The notes below the pieces were generated by a model. That model had not been told where the DNA came from. It did not search any database and was given only the letters and a program-made list of their open reading frames with translations. A stretch of DNA of 64,000 bases from an uncultured Ruminococcus sp. (GTDB taxonomy: Bacteria > Bacillota_A > Clostridia > Oscillospirales > Ruminococcaceae), in NCBI GenBank assembly GCA_900315975.1, contig ONBA01000005.1, positions 48,445 to 112,444 on the forward strand, given 5' to 3'. A program made the position numbers and the translations under genes. This document shows, one piece after another, positions 16,976 through 26,463 of this stretch; positions within the stretch are counted from its first letter, which is position 1, and every line of letters begins with the position of its first letter.

Positions 16976-18394
16976 ATGAAAATTCTATTTGCTGCCAGCG
17001 AGGCTGTTCCATTTGCAGCCTCAGGCGGTCTTGCTGACGTTGTCGGCTCTCTCCCGAAGGCTATCAGCGCTAAGGGACATGAGTGCGCAGTCGTTATTCC
17101 GCTTTATAAGTGTATTTCCGAGGAGCACCGCTCAGATATGGAGTTCATCACCAATATAACTGTCGATGTCTCATGGCGCAAACAGTACTGCGGTGTCTAT
17201 AAAGCCGACTACGAAGGCATAACTTACTTCTTTATTGATAATGAATACTATTTCAACCGCGACGGTATGTACGGCTTCTACGACGACTGCGAAAGATTCG
17301 TCTTCTTCGACAGAGCTGTTCTCGAAATGATAAGGCATATCAAGTTCAAACCCGATATCATTAACTGCAATGACTGGCAGACTGCCCTTATACCAGTCTA
17401 TTATCAGGTGTATTATAAGTACCAGCAGGGATATGATAAGATAAAAACTTCTTTCACTATCCACAATATCGAGTATCAGGGCAAATACGGCAAGGAAGTG
17501 CTCGGCGAGGTAATGGGTATCCCCTCTTACAACACCGGTCTGCTGGAGTACGACGGCTATATCAATATGCTGAAGGGCGCTCTCGAAACTTCCGATATGC
17601 TGGTTACTGTTTCACCAAGCTATGCGTGGGAAATCCTCGACCCATGGTACGCTCACGGTCTCGACCGTATCCTCGTTACCAAACAGTATAAGCTCAAAGG
17701 TATTCTTAACGGTATCGACACTAAGCTATATGACCCGCAAAATGACCCCTACATCGCCTGGAGATTCTCTTCTGATGACCTCTCAGGCAAGGCTAAGTGC
17801 AAAACCGAACTCCTCAGCGAACTCGGTATGTCCGACAACGGTGAGCCGCTCATCGGTATCGTTACTCGTTTCGTCCGCCATAAGGGTATCGACCTCATAC
17901 GCTGTGTATTTGAAGAAATCGTACGCAGTGGAGTGAAGTTCGCAGTTCTCGGAAGCGGCGAGAAAATGTACGAGGACTTCTTCCTCGAAATGGCAAGAAG
18001 ATACCCCGACAGAGTCGCTGTAAATGTCGGATTTATCCCTGAGCTGTCTCATAAGATCTATGCCGGATCGGATATGTTCCTGATGCCGTCGCAGAGTGAG
18101 CCATGCGGTCTCGCTCAGATGATCTCTATGCGTTACGGTACTATCCCGATAGTCCGCGAGACTGGAGGTCTCAGAGATTCTGTTCGCGACAACGGCGGCG
18201 TAAACGGCAACGGTTTCACGTTCAAGACCTATAACGCCTACGATATGCTCGATGCGGTATGGCGTGCCAAGGCTGACTACAGCGACAAGAAACGCTGGGA
18301 AGAACTCGAAAAACGCGCTATGGACTGCGATTTCAGCTGGTCTGCATCGGCTGAAACATACATAGAGATGTTCAACGACATGATTAAAGATTAA
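16976..18394 (+). CDS. glgA: Glycogen synthase (ADP-glucose)
   Basis: A 472-residue GT5 glycogen synthase (EC 2.4.1.21). The N-terminus MKILFAASEAVPFAASGGLA carries the ADP-glucose-binding KxGGL-type loop (here ASGGLADV). Other marks are the HNIEYQGKYG segment and the C-terminal MPSQSEPCGLAQMISMRYGT donor-binding motif. It is the last gene of the operon; a hairpin follows the stop by 4 bases. It extends alpha-1,4-glucan from the ADP-glucose made by GlgC/GlgD, and GlgB branches the product. Confidence 0.97.
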   Translation: MKILFAASEAVPFAASGGLADVVGSLPKAISAKGHECAVVIPLYKCISEEHRSDMEFITNITVDVSWRKQYCGVYKADYEGITYFFIDNEYYFNRDGMYGFYDDCERFVFFDRAVLEMIRHIKFKPDIINCNDWQTALIPVYYQVYYKYQQGYDKIKTSFTIHNIEYQGKYGKEVLGEVMGIPSYNTGLLEYDGYINMLKGALETSDMLVTVSPSYAWEILDPWYAHGLDRILVTKQYKLKGILNGIDTKLYDPQNDPYIAWRFSSDDLSGKAKCKTELLSELGMSDNGEPLIGIVTRFVRHKGIDLIRCVFEEIVRSGVKFAVLGSGEKMYEDFFLEMARRYPDRVAVNVGFIPELSHKIYAGSDMFLMPSQSEPCGLAQMISMRYGTIPIVRETGGLRDSVRDNGGVNGNGFTFKTYNAYDMLDAVWRAKADYSDKKRWEELEKRAMDCDFSWSASAETYIEMFNDMIKD

Positions 18395-18398
18395 AACA

Positions 18399-18422
18399 AT
18401 GCCGGACTTTTCAGTCCGGCAT
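18399..18422 (+). terminator. Terminator of the glycogen operon
   Basis: A perfect 10-bp stem, ATGCCGGACT (18399-18408) against AGTCCGGCAT (18413-18422), loop TTTC, followed by TTCAGTTT (modest U-tract). Confidence 0.8.
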
Positions 18423-18498
18423 TTCAGTTTGTCAAAAAAGCCTGATTGTTGTTACGAATTTCTCGGTTTATGTTTAACCCTTCTTTTTCTACAAGCAA

Positions 18499-18521
18499 AG
18501 GGGCGGATCAAATCCGCCCCT
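18499..18521. terminator. Terminator of the GH43-CE1 gene
   Basis: A perfect 10-bp stem, AGGGGCGGAT / ATCCGCCCCT, loop CAA. It lies 28 bases beyond the stop of the minus-strand GH43 gene; U-rich stretches are modest on both sides. Confidence 0.8.
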
Positions 18522-18549
18522 CTTCTTATTTATCAGGGATTGTGCAAAC

Positions 18550-21500
18550 TTACTGGTTCTCGTGGAAGAAGTAAGGAAGTGCGTCGTAGATGTAGTGACG
18601 AACCTGCGGCCACCAGTGTACATTGCCCTTTGCTTCGAGGAAGTACAGATTGCCCTGTGAGAAGTCAGAAGTGTATGTGAATACATCTGTGTTCTTCTTC
18701 AGCTCGTTTATCATCGGTACCATGTTGCCGTATGCAATATCTTCTGTACCTGTTGCAGCGAGTACGAAATACTCGTTCTTCTTGAATCCGGAGTTTCTTG
18801 CTGCGTTGCAAACCTTTCCGGCACCGTCCCAGCAGTGACCAGAGAGAGGCATGAAGTATGCAATGATGTCGAGGTTGTTATTGAAGTTTGCCCATGTTGA
18901 GCCGCCGCCCATTGAGAATCCGCCGTATGCACGGTGATATCTTGAAGCCTTGAGTCCATCGATACTTGTATTCGGTGCGTATGTTGAGTACTTGCCTTCT
19001 ACGTAAGGAATTATCGACTTGCGCATTTCTTCCCATACAGCGTCAGCACTGGAGCACTTGTTGAATGTAGGAGTTACTACTATCATCGGCTCGATATCGC
19101 CGTTTGCTATCATATTGTCGAGCATAACGTCGATATTGATGTTGTTGTCGTTGAAGCAAGTTTCTTCACTCTCTCCGCCGCCGTGCATCAGGTAGAATAC
19201 GTTATACTTCTTGGACTTGTCATAGCCGTAAGGCAGGTATACGTACATATTCTTGTTGCCGTTGATACCGTTGTAGTTTTCCTTTACTACTGTACCGTGG
19301 TTAGCAGGCTGCTTCTTTACATAGTAGTCAGGTGCAGCCTTGTACTGGAGATTCGGGTTATAATTAAAGTTTGAAACTGCTATCTCGCCGACTGTACCGC
19401 CGCCTGTTGTTACCTTAGAGGGAATACCCTCTGCTGCGAACTGAACATCGTCAACGTAGAAGTTGAATGTACCCTCAGTGGACTCGATGTAGAATACGAG
19501 GTCTGTTGCGTCTTCGGGGATAGTGTAGGAAGTGTTTTCAAGCTTTGTCCACTTCTTGCCTTCAACTGAAGCCTTTGCAATGTTTGCGTAGTTTGCTTCA
19601 CCTGATGAATCCTTGTACTGGAGCTGGAGTTTCATCTCCTGTGCGGTATCTGTAGGCTGCATTACTGCTGCTGAGAAGCTGTAGGTACCGCCTGCCTTGA
19701 AATCGTCGCCAAGAGTGTAGCTGATACCGTTCCATGCACTGCTTCTGCCGGATACCTTAACTGAATTGCTGCCTGAGTAGTAGTGGTTATTCTCGGAAGA
19801 TACGGATGCACCGCCTCTGCCTTCCCAACCGCTTGCTGCTGTCTCGAACGACTCGTTCCTGGTATTGATAGAAGGAACTGTTGTAGTTGTAGTTGTAGTA
19901 GTTGTTGTTGTGGTGGTAGTTGTTGTAGTTGTAGTCTGCTGCATTACACCGTCAGGAAGTGACTTGACGATGCCTGCGTCATACTTCTGAATCGTAAGAG
20001 CATCGTTAGCTGTGATGCCGTCGCCTGTATTATAAACGTCTGCATTTGCCTTGCTCTTTGCGTCGAGTGAATACTTATCCCTGTTTCCGAGGTACTGGAG
20101 AATAGCAACTGCGTCAGCTACAGTAACGTTGCCGTCAAGGTTAACATCGCCGTACTTAATAGTTGTCGGCTCTGTAGTTACAGTAGTAGTTGTTGTAACG
20201 GGGGCTGTCGTTGTAGTTGTCACAACAGGAGCCGGTCCGTCTATCTTGGTATTTGCAACTGCACCGATTGCCTCGTCAACATAAAAGCTTGTAGTGCTTT
20301 CTTCTGTCTCAACGTAGAAATTGTAGTTTGAAGAGCCCTCGGGGAGCTTATAATTTGTATTTGCAAGCTGGAGCCATTTGCCCTTTACAGCTGTACCCTT
20401 AGCTATCTTATCGTATGTTGTAGTTCCGTCCGCAGCGTCGTACTGGAGAGTGAGGTAGAACAGCTCTGAATCGGAGGTTCCCTCGTCGTACATTACGTCA
20501 ACGTTGAAGCTGTACTCCTGACCTGCCTTGAATGCTGCTGAACTGAGTGTACGGCTTGCACCGTTCCATGCAGACTCTCTGCCTGAGCAGTAGAGAGCAT
20601 TGCTGCCTTCATACTTTGACTTTGAGGACTTCTCTACAGATGCCGAACCTCTTCCGCTCCATGACTCTGTACCGTTCTCGAATGTATTATGGAAGAAGTA
20701 GCCGTTCTCGTCAGGCTCTACAACGTGAGCTGAGCCGCTGAGGACCTTGCTGCCGTTGCAGCCGTTCCATGACTGGCGGTCGTACTCGAAGAAGTCGATA
20801 TCAGCGTAACCGCCGGTAGTCTTTGTAGCGTAGCTGTAGATACCGCTGCGGTAGCCTGTGAAGAGCTTGAGGTCGTAGGACATTGAGAGTTCCTGACCGA
20901 GCTTTGTCCAGTTCTGACCGTCGTAGGAGTAGTAGAAATTAGCCTTGTCGATGTTATTTGAGGAGCTTCCGTCGGAGTTTACATTTGCGAACTTGAAGTC
21001 TACCTTAACGTATACAACATCGCCGCTGAGATTCTGCTCTGCAACTATCTTATTCGAGGTAGTAGCAACGTCTGAGCCGCTGTTTACGGACATATATATC
21101 TTCTTTGAGCCGTCGTCGTTGACGTGAACACCGATACAGCCGTACTTTAACTGGAACGCGGAAAGTCCTGCATAGTCGCCGGGCTTCATGTTCTTGGTAT
21201 CGAGCTTGATATAGCTGCTGCACGCCGGTCCCTCTGTACGCATTGTGAGCGTATTGCGGGCATTGAGAAGGTGTGAAGCGATAGACTTATTTTTAAGACG
21301 GAGCCAGCCCTCACGCTCTGTCACAGACCATGCTGTGTTATCGGGGTTATGGTTCCATGACCATTCAAGAGCGAGGTCGTTTGACTTATAGTCGAAGCTG
21401 TCGTCGCCTGCAAGGTCGGAACCCTTGCTTGTACCGAGGTCGAGAGTAAGCGGAGCCTTGCCGTTTACGCCCATCATCGGCCAGTCGTTCTGCCATGTTA

Positions 21501-22419
21501 CAGGAACGAGAACAGGGATTCGTCCGACTGCACCGTGGTCCTGGAACAGGAGACCGTACCACTTTCCGTCGGGAGTGTCAACGATACCGCCCTGTGCACA
21601 TCCGCTGCCGTATGTACCGAGACCTGAATCGAGGATAGTCTTGCTCTCCCAGTTGCCGTTGAGGCTCTTTGAACGGTATACGAACTCGAGACGTCCGTGA
21701 CCCGATGGCCAAGCGATACCGAAGATGTAGTAATAACCATTTATCTTCTGGATATGCCAGCCCTCACCTGCGAGGTTATTGAAGTTGGTCTTGAAGAGCT
21801 GTTTTTCCATACCGCCCTGCTTCCAGCCTGTCATATCGGAGTTGAACTCCTTTATGCTGCAGGTACCGCCTGCACCTGAGACGAGGTAGTTTCTTCCGTC
21901 GTCGTCGAAGAGGATAGAAGCATCGTGGTACATACCGTTGAGCTCAACGCGTGACCACTCGCCGTTTTCGATATCATCAGTTGAGCAGATATATGACTTT
22001 CCTGAGCCGTAGCTTCCGAAGAAAGCGTAATACTTGCCGTTTTTCTTGTTGTAGCGGAGCGATGTAGCCCACTGACCGTGAGCGTAGTCGTGCTTGCCGT
22101 TTTTGAGATTCTGAACGTCTCCGTTAGCGTAGGTATCGAATACGTAGTTGCATATCTCCCAGTTGGCGAGGTCCTTTGACTTCATGATAGGAGCGCCGGG
22201 ACTGAAAAACATGGTAGTGCTTACCATATAATACGTATCGCCCACACGGATAACATCGTCATCGGGAACATCTGACCAGATGACAGGATTGTTGATAGTT
22301 GATGCAGCTGATGCCTCAAGCGAGACCATGTTATTCACCTGCGGGATAACTGAACCAACACTCATCATGGCTACGGCTGAAACGACCGCGCCTGAAACAA
22401 ATCTCTTGAATTTATTCAT
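18550..22419 (-). CDS. Secreted GH43 - CBM22 - dockerin - CBM22 - CE1 xylanolytic enzyme
   Basis: A 1289-residue secreted enzyme; ATG at 22419 after AAGGAGG. A signal peptide (about 1-38) is followed by GH43 (about 42-330), with general base Asp53 in SDVPDDDVIR, Asp166 in MYHDASILFDDDG and acid Glu219 in NLAGEGWHIQ. A concanavalin-like GH43 C-terminal domain (about 340-548) follows. Then come CBM22 (573-720), a Thr linker, a type I dockerin (755-820), 19 consecutive Thr, a second CBM22 (about 855-990) and a CE1 esterase (about 1010-1289) with nucleophile in GGFSMGGGS. It likely removes xylose or arabinose and feruloyl or acetyl groups from xylan. The exact GH43 substrate is not decided. Divergent from a diguanylate cyclase. 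Confidence 0.93.
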   Translation of the reverse strand: MNKFKRFVSGAVVSAVAMMSVGSVIPQVNNMVSLEASAASTINNPVIWSDVPDDDVIRVGDTYYMVSTTMFFSPGAPIMKSKDLANWEICNYVFDTYANGDVQNLKNGKHDYAHGQWATSLRYNKKNGKYYAFFGSYGSGKSYICSTDDIENGEWSRVELNGMYHDASILFDDDGRNYLVSGAGGTCSIKEFNSDMTGWKQGGMEKQLFKTNFNNLAGEGWHIQKINGYYYIFGIAWPSGHGRLEFVYRSKSLNGNWESKTILDSGLGTYGSGCAQGGIVDTPDGKWYGLLFQDHGAVGRIPVLVPVTWQNDWPMMGVNGKAPLTLDLGTSKGSDLAGDDSFDYKSNDLALEWSWNHNPDNTAWSVTEREGWLRLKNKSIASHLLNARNTLTMRTEGPACSSYIKLDTKNMKPGDYAGLSAFQLKYGCIGVHVNDDGSKKIYMSVNSGSDVATTSNKIVAEQNLSGDVVYVKVDFKFANVNSDGSSSNNIDKANFYYSYDGQNWTKLGQELSMSYDLKLFTGYRSGIYSYATKTTGGYADIDFFEYDRQSWNGCNGSKVLSGSAHVVEPDENGYFFHNTFENGTESWSGRGSASVEKSSKSKYEGSNALYCSGRESAWNGASRTLSSAAFKAGQEYSFNVDVMYDEGTSDSELFYLTLQYDAADGTTTYDKIAKGTAVKGKWLQLANTNYKLPEGSSNYNFYVETEESTTSFYVDEAIGAVANTKIDGPAPVVTTTTTAPVTTTTTVTTEPTTIKYGDVNLDGNVTVADAVAILQYLGNRDKYSLDAKSKANADVYNTGDGITANDALTIQKYDAGIVKSLPDGVMQQTTTTTTTTTTTTTTTTTTTVPSINTRNESFETAASGWEGRGGASVSSENNHYYSGSNSVKVSGRSSAWNGISYTLGDDFKAGGTYSFSAAVMQPTDTAQEMKLQLQYKDSSGEANYANIAKASVEGKKWTKLENTSYTIPEDATDLVFYIESTEGTFNFYVDDVQFAAEGIPSKVTTGGGTVGEIAVSNFNYNPNLQYKAAPDYYVKKQPANHGTVVKENYNGINGNKNMYVYLPYGYDKSKKYNVFYLMHGGGESEETCFNDNNINIDVMLDNMIANGDIEPMIVVTPTFNKCSSADAVWEEMRKSIIPYVEGKYSTYAPNTSIDGLKASRYHRAYGGFSMGGGSTWANFNNNLDIIAYFMPLSGHCWDGAGKVCNAARNSGFKKNEYFVLAATGTEDIAYGNMVPMINELKKNTDVFTYTSDFSQGNLYFLEAKGNVHWWPQVRHYIYDALPYFFHENQ
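19879..19935 (-). repeat. Poly-threonine linker tract (19 Thr codons)
   Basis: Nineteen consecutive threonine codons in a mix of ACA, ACT and ACC. It is the flexible linker between dockerin and the second CBM22. The mixed codons keep it from being a perfect microsatellite. Confidence 0.9.
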
Positions 22420-22459
22420 AATAAAACCCTCCTTGTTGTGTTAAAATTCTGTTAATACA

Positions 22460-22488
22460 ATTTTACATTTTTCTTAACAACTTTTCAA
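22460..22488 (-). promoter_or_regulatory. Promoter of the GH43-CE1 gene
   Basis: On the complement TTGAAA (22483-22488), 17 bases, TAAAAT (22460-22465). Confidence 0.65.
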
Positions 22489-22871
22489 CCTAAAAAATGC
22501 AGAAACGGTGTACTTTTTGAATATTTTCATTCATTTTTTGTGCACTTCAACACCTGCTGTCTAAAAAATTTGAGCAACCTGCTCACCAAAAACGCAATAA
22601 ATCGGTCAATTATTGTCGTAACTTGTTATTAGTTATATGTTATTACTCAATATGGAATCATATTTTTATGTCATTAAAATGCAAAAATGTGCAAAATTTT
22701 ACCATAGTCCTAAAGTATGCTACCGGGATATAAGTGCCAAAAGTTTGTATTGCGTACACTTCTCTCTGCGATTTAATCATGTTTCAGATGAAAATGTCAT
22801 TATTTAAGTATTTCATACACCTCTATAACAGTTTATTTACAATTATGATTATGCATTTTATGTAAAATCTA

Positions 22872-22900
22872 TTGCAATCCATAAGAAAATATGGTATAAT
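22872..22900 (+). promoter_or_regulatory. Promoter of the diguanylate cyclase gene
   Basis: TTGCAA (22872-22877), 17 bases, TATAAT (22895-22900); the leader to the GTG start is about 36 bases. Confidence 0.8.
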
Positions 22901-22943
22901 TTATTCAATAGAATTATACCCCAACAGAGGGAGTTGATATACT

Positions 22944-24605
22944 GTGACCAAAATCAAACTCGCTACTATTATTATGGCTGGCATTTCGATTATCGTTATT
23001 ATCCTTTGTGCCGCCGAAATCGCTCTGCCTTTCCGCGGCAACACTTACTCGGCGAAGGAAGACCTCCTCGCAGGCTGGAAAGATGAAAACGGCAAAACGG
23101 TCTCGCTTTACCAGTCCTTCAAAAATAATGAGATATATCACACCTTTTCTTATGATATAAACGGTAACAATATCAACGGCAGAAGCCTCTGCCTGATCTC
23201 TCATAACACTACCTTCACCGTATGGCTCGAAGGTGAGCTTATCTACGACTATCAGCCCGAACTCGGCGGTATCTACGGCGAAAGATACGGCGAGGCTGTA
23301 CACACTGTCAATCTCCCCACATATTCCGATACCCGACGGATTTACATTATCGCCAAGTCGCTCCGTCAGGACGGTACAAGCGGCTTCAACGAGGCTTACC
23401 TCGAAGATTCACGCGATTTTATCCGCGATCTCGCTGAGGCTTACGGTATCAAGCTCGGCTTCTGTATCATCACTTTCTGCTTCGGCTTTATCCTGTTCGT
23501 CATCGGTATCATCGAAGACCAGCTGAGCGGCAAAATGATCGAGGGTATCTGCCTCGGCTGTGTTACTATGATCGTAAGCGCATGGATAGGTTCGCAGACT
23601 ATGCTTATCCGTCTGCTGTCGCCTAACCCCGCTCTGCTGCGGTTTCTCGAGTATATCTCCCTCGACACTATCCCTATCCCTACCCTCGTTTTTATCGCTC
23701 ATTACACCAAAAATGCCAAGAGCAAAATCGTTTTCGTTCACATTCTCCTGAGTGCCCTGAACACCGTCACGTCAGTTGTGTTCGTATTGATGAATATTTG
23801 CGATTATAACGATATGCTCCCTGTTACTCATTTGATGATTTTCCTCGGCGTCGGTGTTATCATATTCCTCATTTCAAAGGCTGTCATCAGACACGATATA
23901 AGCCGCAGAAAAGGCATTTATATCATCTCTGCCGTGAGCGTTCTCATATTCTCAGGTGCACTCGATATGCTAAGATATTACATCCGTAAGAACGCTAATA
24001 CAGCTTTTCTGACCGTTATCGGTCTGCTCATTTTCACCATTATCCTCGCCGCTTACGAGTACAGGCGCATTATAGATATGCAGGTACGCGCCACTAAAAC
24101 CGAACTTATGCAGACTATCGCTATGAAGGACGCTCTTACCGGGCTCGGAAGCCGTGCCGCTTTCGTTGCCTATGAGAAGGAGATTCTAAGACGTAAGGAA
24201 GGCTGCTGCATTTTCGTCCACTTTGACGTTAACAACCTCAAACAGGTCAACGACGTTCACGGTCACGCTGAGGGCGACCGCCACCTCATCGCTACTGCTA
24301 ATGTGCTGAGGGAATCGTTCGGTTCGTTCGGTAAGCTTTACCGCGTCGGCGGCGACGAGTTCTTCGCCATTCTCGACGAGGAGACCTGCCACCCCGATTA
24401 TACCTCCGCAACCTCGCGCCTTATCCGTGCACAGAATCTCTACAATTCAACCGCGAAACCGCCTGTTCCCCTCGCTATTGCCTACGGTATGGCTGAGTAC
24501 GACTACTCAACACAGAACCCCGAAATCGCCGAACGCCTCGCCGACAGCCGTATGTATGAGGAAAAACGACGCATGAAGCAGGCTGCCGCCATCGCTGAGG
24601 CATAA
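22944..24605 (+). CDS. Membrane diguanylate cyclase (7TM sensor - GGDEF)
   Basis: A 553-residue protein that makes cyclic di-GMP. An N-terminal hydrophobic segment (about 8-28) precedes an extracytoplasmic region (about 30-165). A block of about seven hydrophobic helices follows (about 170-375), resembling 7TMR-DISM receptors. The GGDEF domain (about 390-545) has KDALTGLGSRAAF, FDVNNLKQVNDVHGHAEGD and an intact GGDEF at 469-473. The usual inhibitory RxxD site before GGDEF is absent (GSFGKLYRVGGDEF), so product inhibition is probably weak. Start: GTG at 22944 with AGAGGGAG upstream. An EAL protein follows. The ligand of the outer domain is unknown. Confidence 0.9.
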   Translation: MTKIKLATIIMAGISIIVIILCAAEIALPFRGNTYSAKEDLLAGWKDENGKTVSLYQSFKNNEIYHTFSYDINGNNINGRSLCLISHNTTFTVWLEGELIYDYQPELGGIYGERYGEAVHTVNLPTYSDTRRIYIIAKSLRQDGTSGFNEAYLEDSRDFIRDLAEAYGIKLGFCIITFCFGFILFVIGIIEDQLSGKMIEGICLGCVTMIVSAWIGSQTMLIRLLSPNPALLRFLEYISLDTIPIPTLVFIAHYTKNAKSKIVFVHILLSALNTVTSVVFVLMNICDYNDMLPVTHLMIFLGVGVIIFLISKAVIRHDISRRKGIYIISAVSVLIFSGALDMLRYYIRKNANTAFLTVIGLLIFTIILAAYEYRRIIDMQVRATKTELMQTIAMKDALTGLGSRAAFVAYEKEILRRKEGCCIFVHFDVNNLKQVNDVHGHAEGDRHLIATANVLRESFGSFGKLYRVGGDEFFAILDEETCHPDYTSATSRLIRAQNLYNSTAKPPVPLAIAYGMAEYDYSTQNPEIAERLADSRMYEEKRRMKQAAAIAEA

Positions 24606-24646
24606 CACGGTTTATAAATTGTTTACAACTTTGTATTAAAAAGTGC

Positions 24647-24675
24647 TTGATTTGTTATACATTTTATGCTATAAT
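24647..24675 (+). promoter_or_regulatory. Promoter of the GGDEF-EAL gene (extended -10)
   Basis: TTGATT (24647-24652), 17 bases, TATAAT (24670-24675) preceded by TGC (extended -10). The EAL gene can thus be transcribed separately from the cyclase. Confidence 0.75.
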
Positions 24676-24725
24676 TACTATATTGATTCAATATTTCCTC
24701 ATGAATATTGAAAGGAGTGATTGTT

Positions 24726-26420
24726 TTGGAGAAAGACAGAGAAGCCAGATTCAATGAGATTTTTTTCCGCCTGCTCAATGCCATTACCGATATGGAAGGC
24801 AATCCGGTACGCAAAACTATCAAGCAGTGCACTGTCGACTTCTGCCACCTGTTCAACCTTTCACGCGGTACTACTGAGTTCTACCGTACAATTGGTCACG
24901 AAAAAAGCGGCAAAGGCGAGATTTTTACCGATTATGATACCGGCGAGCCAAGTGTGCCTATCGTAGAGAGACGTCTTGTGACCCCTTCTATGGCTGTCAT
25001 AAAGGGAAGTCTCTATATCCCGAAGGGTGCCGCTCCTCCGCCTGACGACGAAATCGAAAAGGCTGACCTCGTTCTCCGCTGTCTCCTGAGTTACCTGAGC
25101 AGAAAAAGACTGCAAGCAGTTGTTGAACAGTTAGCTTTCTACGACGACGACGGCTACCGCAATCTTCGTTCGTTCTTCCGGTATATCGAAAAACTCAACG
25201 AGAAATCCGCTCTCGGCGGCTATTCGGCTATTCGTTTCAACCTCCGCCATTTCACCCTTATCAATCAGGAAATCGGCAGAAACGCCGGCGATGTCGTTAT
25301 GCGCAACTACTTCACCACTATCGAGGAAATTATCGGTGAACAGGGCATTGTCTGCCGTGTCGGCGGTGATAACTTCGTTGCCGTCTTTGAGGACAGCCTC
25401 CTTATCGATGTACTCGAAGTCATCAAGGGTACCTCCGTTATCTACGACGTAAATACCTCCAACCGTGTGCTCGTTTCTGCGTGCGCAGGCGTGTTCCGTA
25501 TGCCCGACGGCTACAGGTTCAATTCCTCAGGCGATGTCATGAACAAAATCACCAATGCCTGTCAGACTGCTAAACTCGGTCACAACGAGAATATCATATT
25601 CTTCGACGAAAAATCCCTCGAATACAAGGAGAAGGTCATGCGTATTCAGCAGCTCTTCCCCGTTGCTATCGAAGAGCGCGAGTTCAAGGTCTTCTATCAG
25701 CCTAAAATCGATATTCATACCGGTGAACTTATCGGCGCTGAGGCTCTGTGCCGCTGGTTCAGGGAAGGTAAGATAGTCCCCCCTATGGACTTTATCCCTA
25801 TCCTCGAACAGAGTACCGATATCTGCACCCTCGACTTCTATATGCTCGACAGCGTTTGCTGTGATATCCGCCGCTGGCTCGACGAGAAACGCAAGGTCGT
25901 CCGCATTTCCGTCAACCTCTCACGTAAGCACATGATGGACGTTGACCTCCTTGAACATATTATCGAGATCATCGACAGACACAGAGTTCCCCACCAGTAT
26001 ATCGAGATAGAACTCACCGAAACTACCACCGATGTCGAGTTCCGCGACCTCAAACGTGTCGTAAGCGGCTTACAGCAGGCTGGTATCTATACCTCCGTCG
26101 ACGACTTCGGTATGGGTTACTCCTCTCTCAACCTCCTTCGCGAGATTCCGTGGAACGTTCTCAAAGTCGACAGAAGCTTCCTCCCCCTCGACGGCGATAA
26201 TGCACAGAGTACGCGCAGTGTCATGTTCAGGAACGTCGTCACTATGGCTAAGGAACTCGGTCTCGAATGTATCGCAGAAGGTGTCGAGACCAAGAAACAG
26301 GTCGATATCCTCCGCGACAATAACTGCCGGTTCGCTCAGGGATTCTACTTCGATAAACCACTCCCCATCGAGAATTTCGAGGAGCGCCTGAGTACACACC
26401 TCTACAGCATAGACGAATAA
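24726..26420 (+). CDS. GGDEF-EAL protein, probable c-di-GMP phosphodiesterase
   Basis: A 564-residue cytoplasmic protein. An N-terminal region without a named domain (about 1-140) leads to a degenerate GGDEF domain with VGGDNF, so it is probably not a cyclase and may bind GTP. The EAL domain (about 310-560) looks complete: IGAEALCRW, VNLSRKHM, ELTETTTDVE, SVDDFGMGYSSL, KVDRSFL and ECIAEGVET, which hold the metal and catalytic residues. I chose TTG at 24726 with AAAGGAG 8 bases upstream. Together with the cyclase before it, it can set c-di-GMP levels. Its target process is not shown. Confidence 0.9.
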   Translation: MEKDREARFNEIFFRLLNAITDMEGNPVRKTIKQCTVDFCHLFNLSRGTTEFYRTIGHEKSGKGEIFTDYDTGEPSVPIVERRLVTPSMAVIKGSLYIPKGAAPPPDDEIEKADLVLRCLLSYLSRKRLQAVVEQLAFYDDDGYRNLRSFFRYIEKLNEKSALGGYSAIRFNLRHFTLINQEIGRNAGDVVMRNYFTTIEEIIGEQGIVCRVGGDNFVAVFEDSLLIDVLEVIKGTSVIYDVNTSNRVLVSACAGVFRMPDGYRFNSSGDVMNKITNACQTAKLGHNENIIFFDEKSLEYKEKVMRIQQLFPVAIEEREFKVFYQPKIDIHTGELIGAEALCRWFREGKIVPPMDFIPILEQSTDICTLDFYMLDSVCCDIRRWLDEKRKVVRISVNLSRKHMMDVDLLEHIIEIIDRHRVPHQYIEIELTETTTDVEFRDLKRVVSGLQQAGIYTSVDDFGMGYSSLNLLREIPWNVLKVDRSFLPLDGDNAQSTRSVMFRNVVTMAKELGLECIAEGVETKKQVDILRDNNCRFAQGFYFDKPLPIENFEERLSTHLYSIDE

Positions 26421-26424
26421 AAAT

Positions 26425-26462
26425 GTCCGGAAGCGGCTTTGCACCGTTTCCGGACTTGCTTT
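26425..26462. terminator. Bidirectional terminator between EAL and acetyltransferase genes
   Basis: A 12-bp stem GTCCGGAAGCGG / CCGTTTCCGGAC (one G-T pair), with TTTTTT on the plus side and TTTTT on the minus side. Confidence 0.9.
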
Positions 26463-26463
26463 T

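Larger units (their letters stand above)
22420..22943. other. 524-bp AT-rich divergent intergenic region
   Basis: Between the GH43 and diguanylate cyclase genes. It holds one promoter on each strand (listed separately) and an inverted repeat TGAGCA-ACC-TGCTCA at 22571-22585, about 83 bases upstream of the GH43 -35. I looked for a c-di-GMP riboswitch and saw no GEMM-type conserved core. I see no small gene. Confidence 0.65.

Noticed and set aside
22440..22943. A c-di-GMP riboswitch before the diguanylate cyclase
   Set aside because: I searched for a GEMM-I/II-like conserved core and saw none; the leader from the promoter is only about 40 bases.
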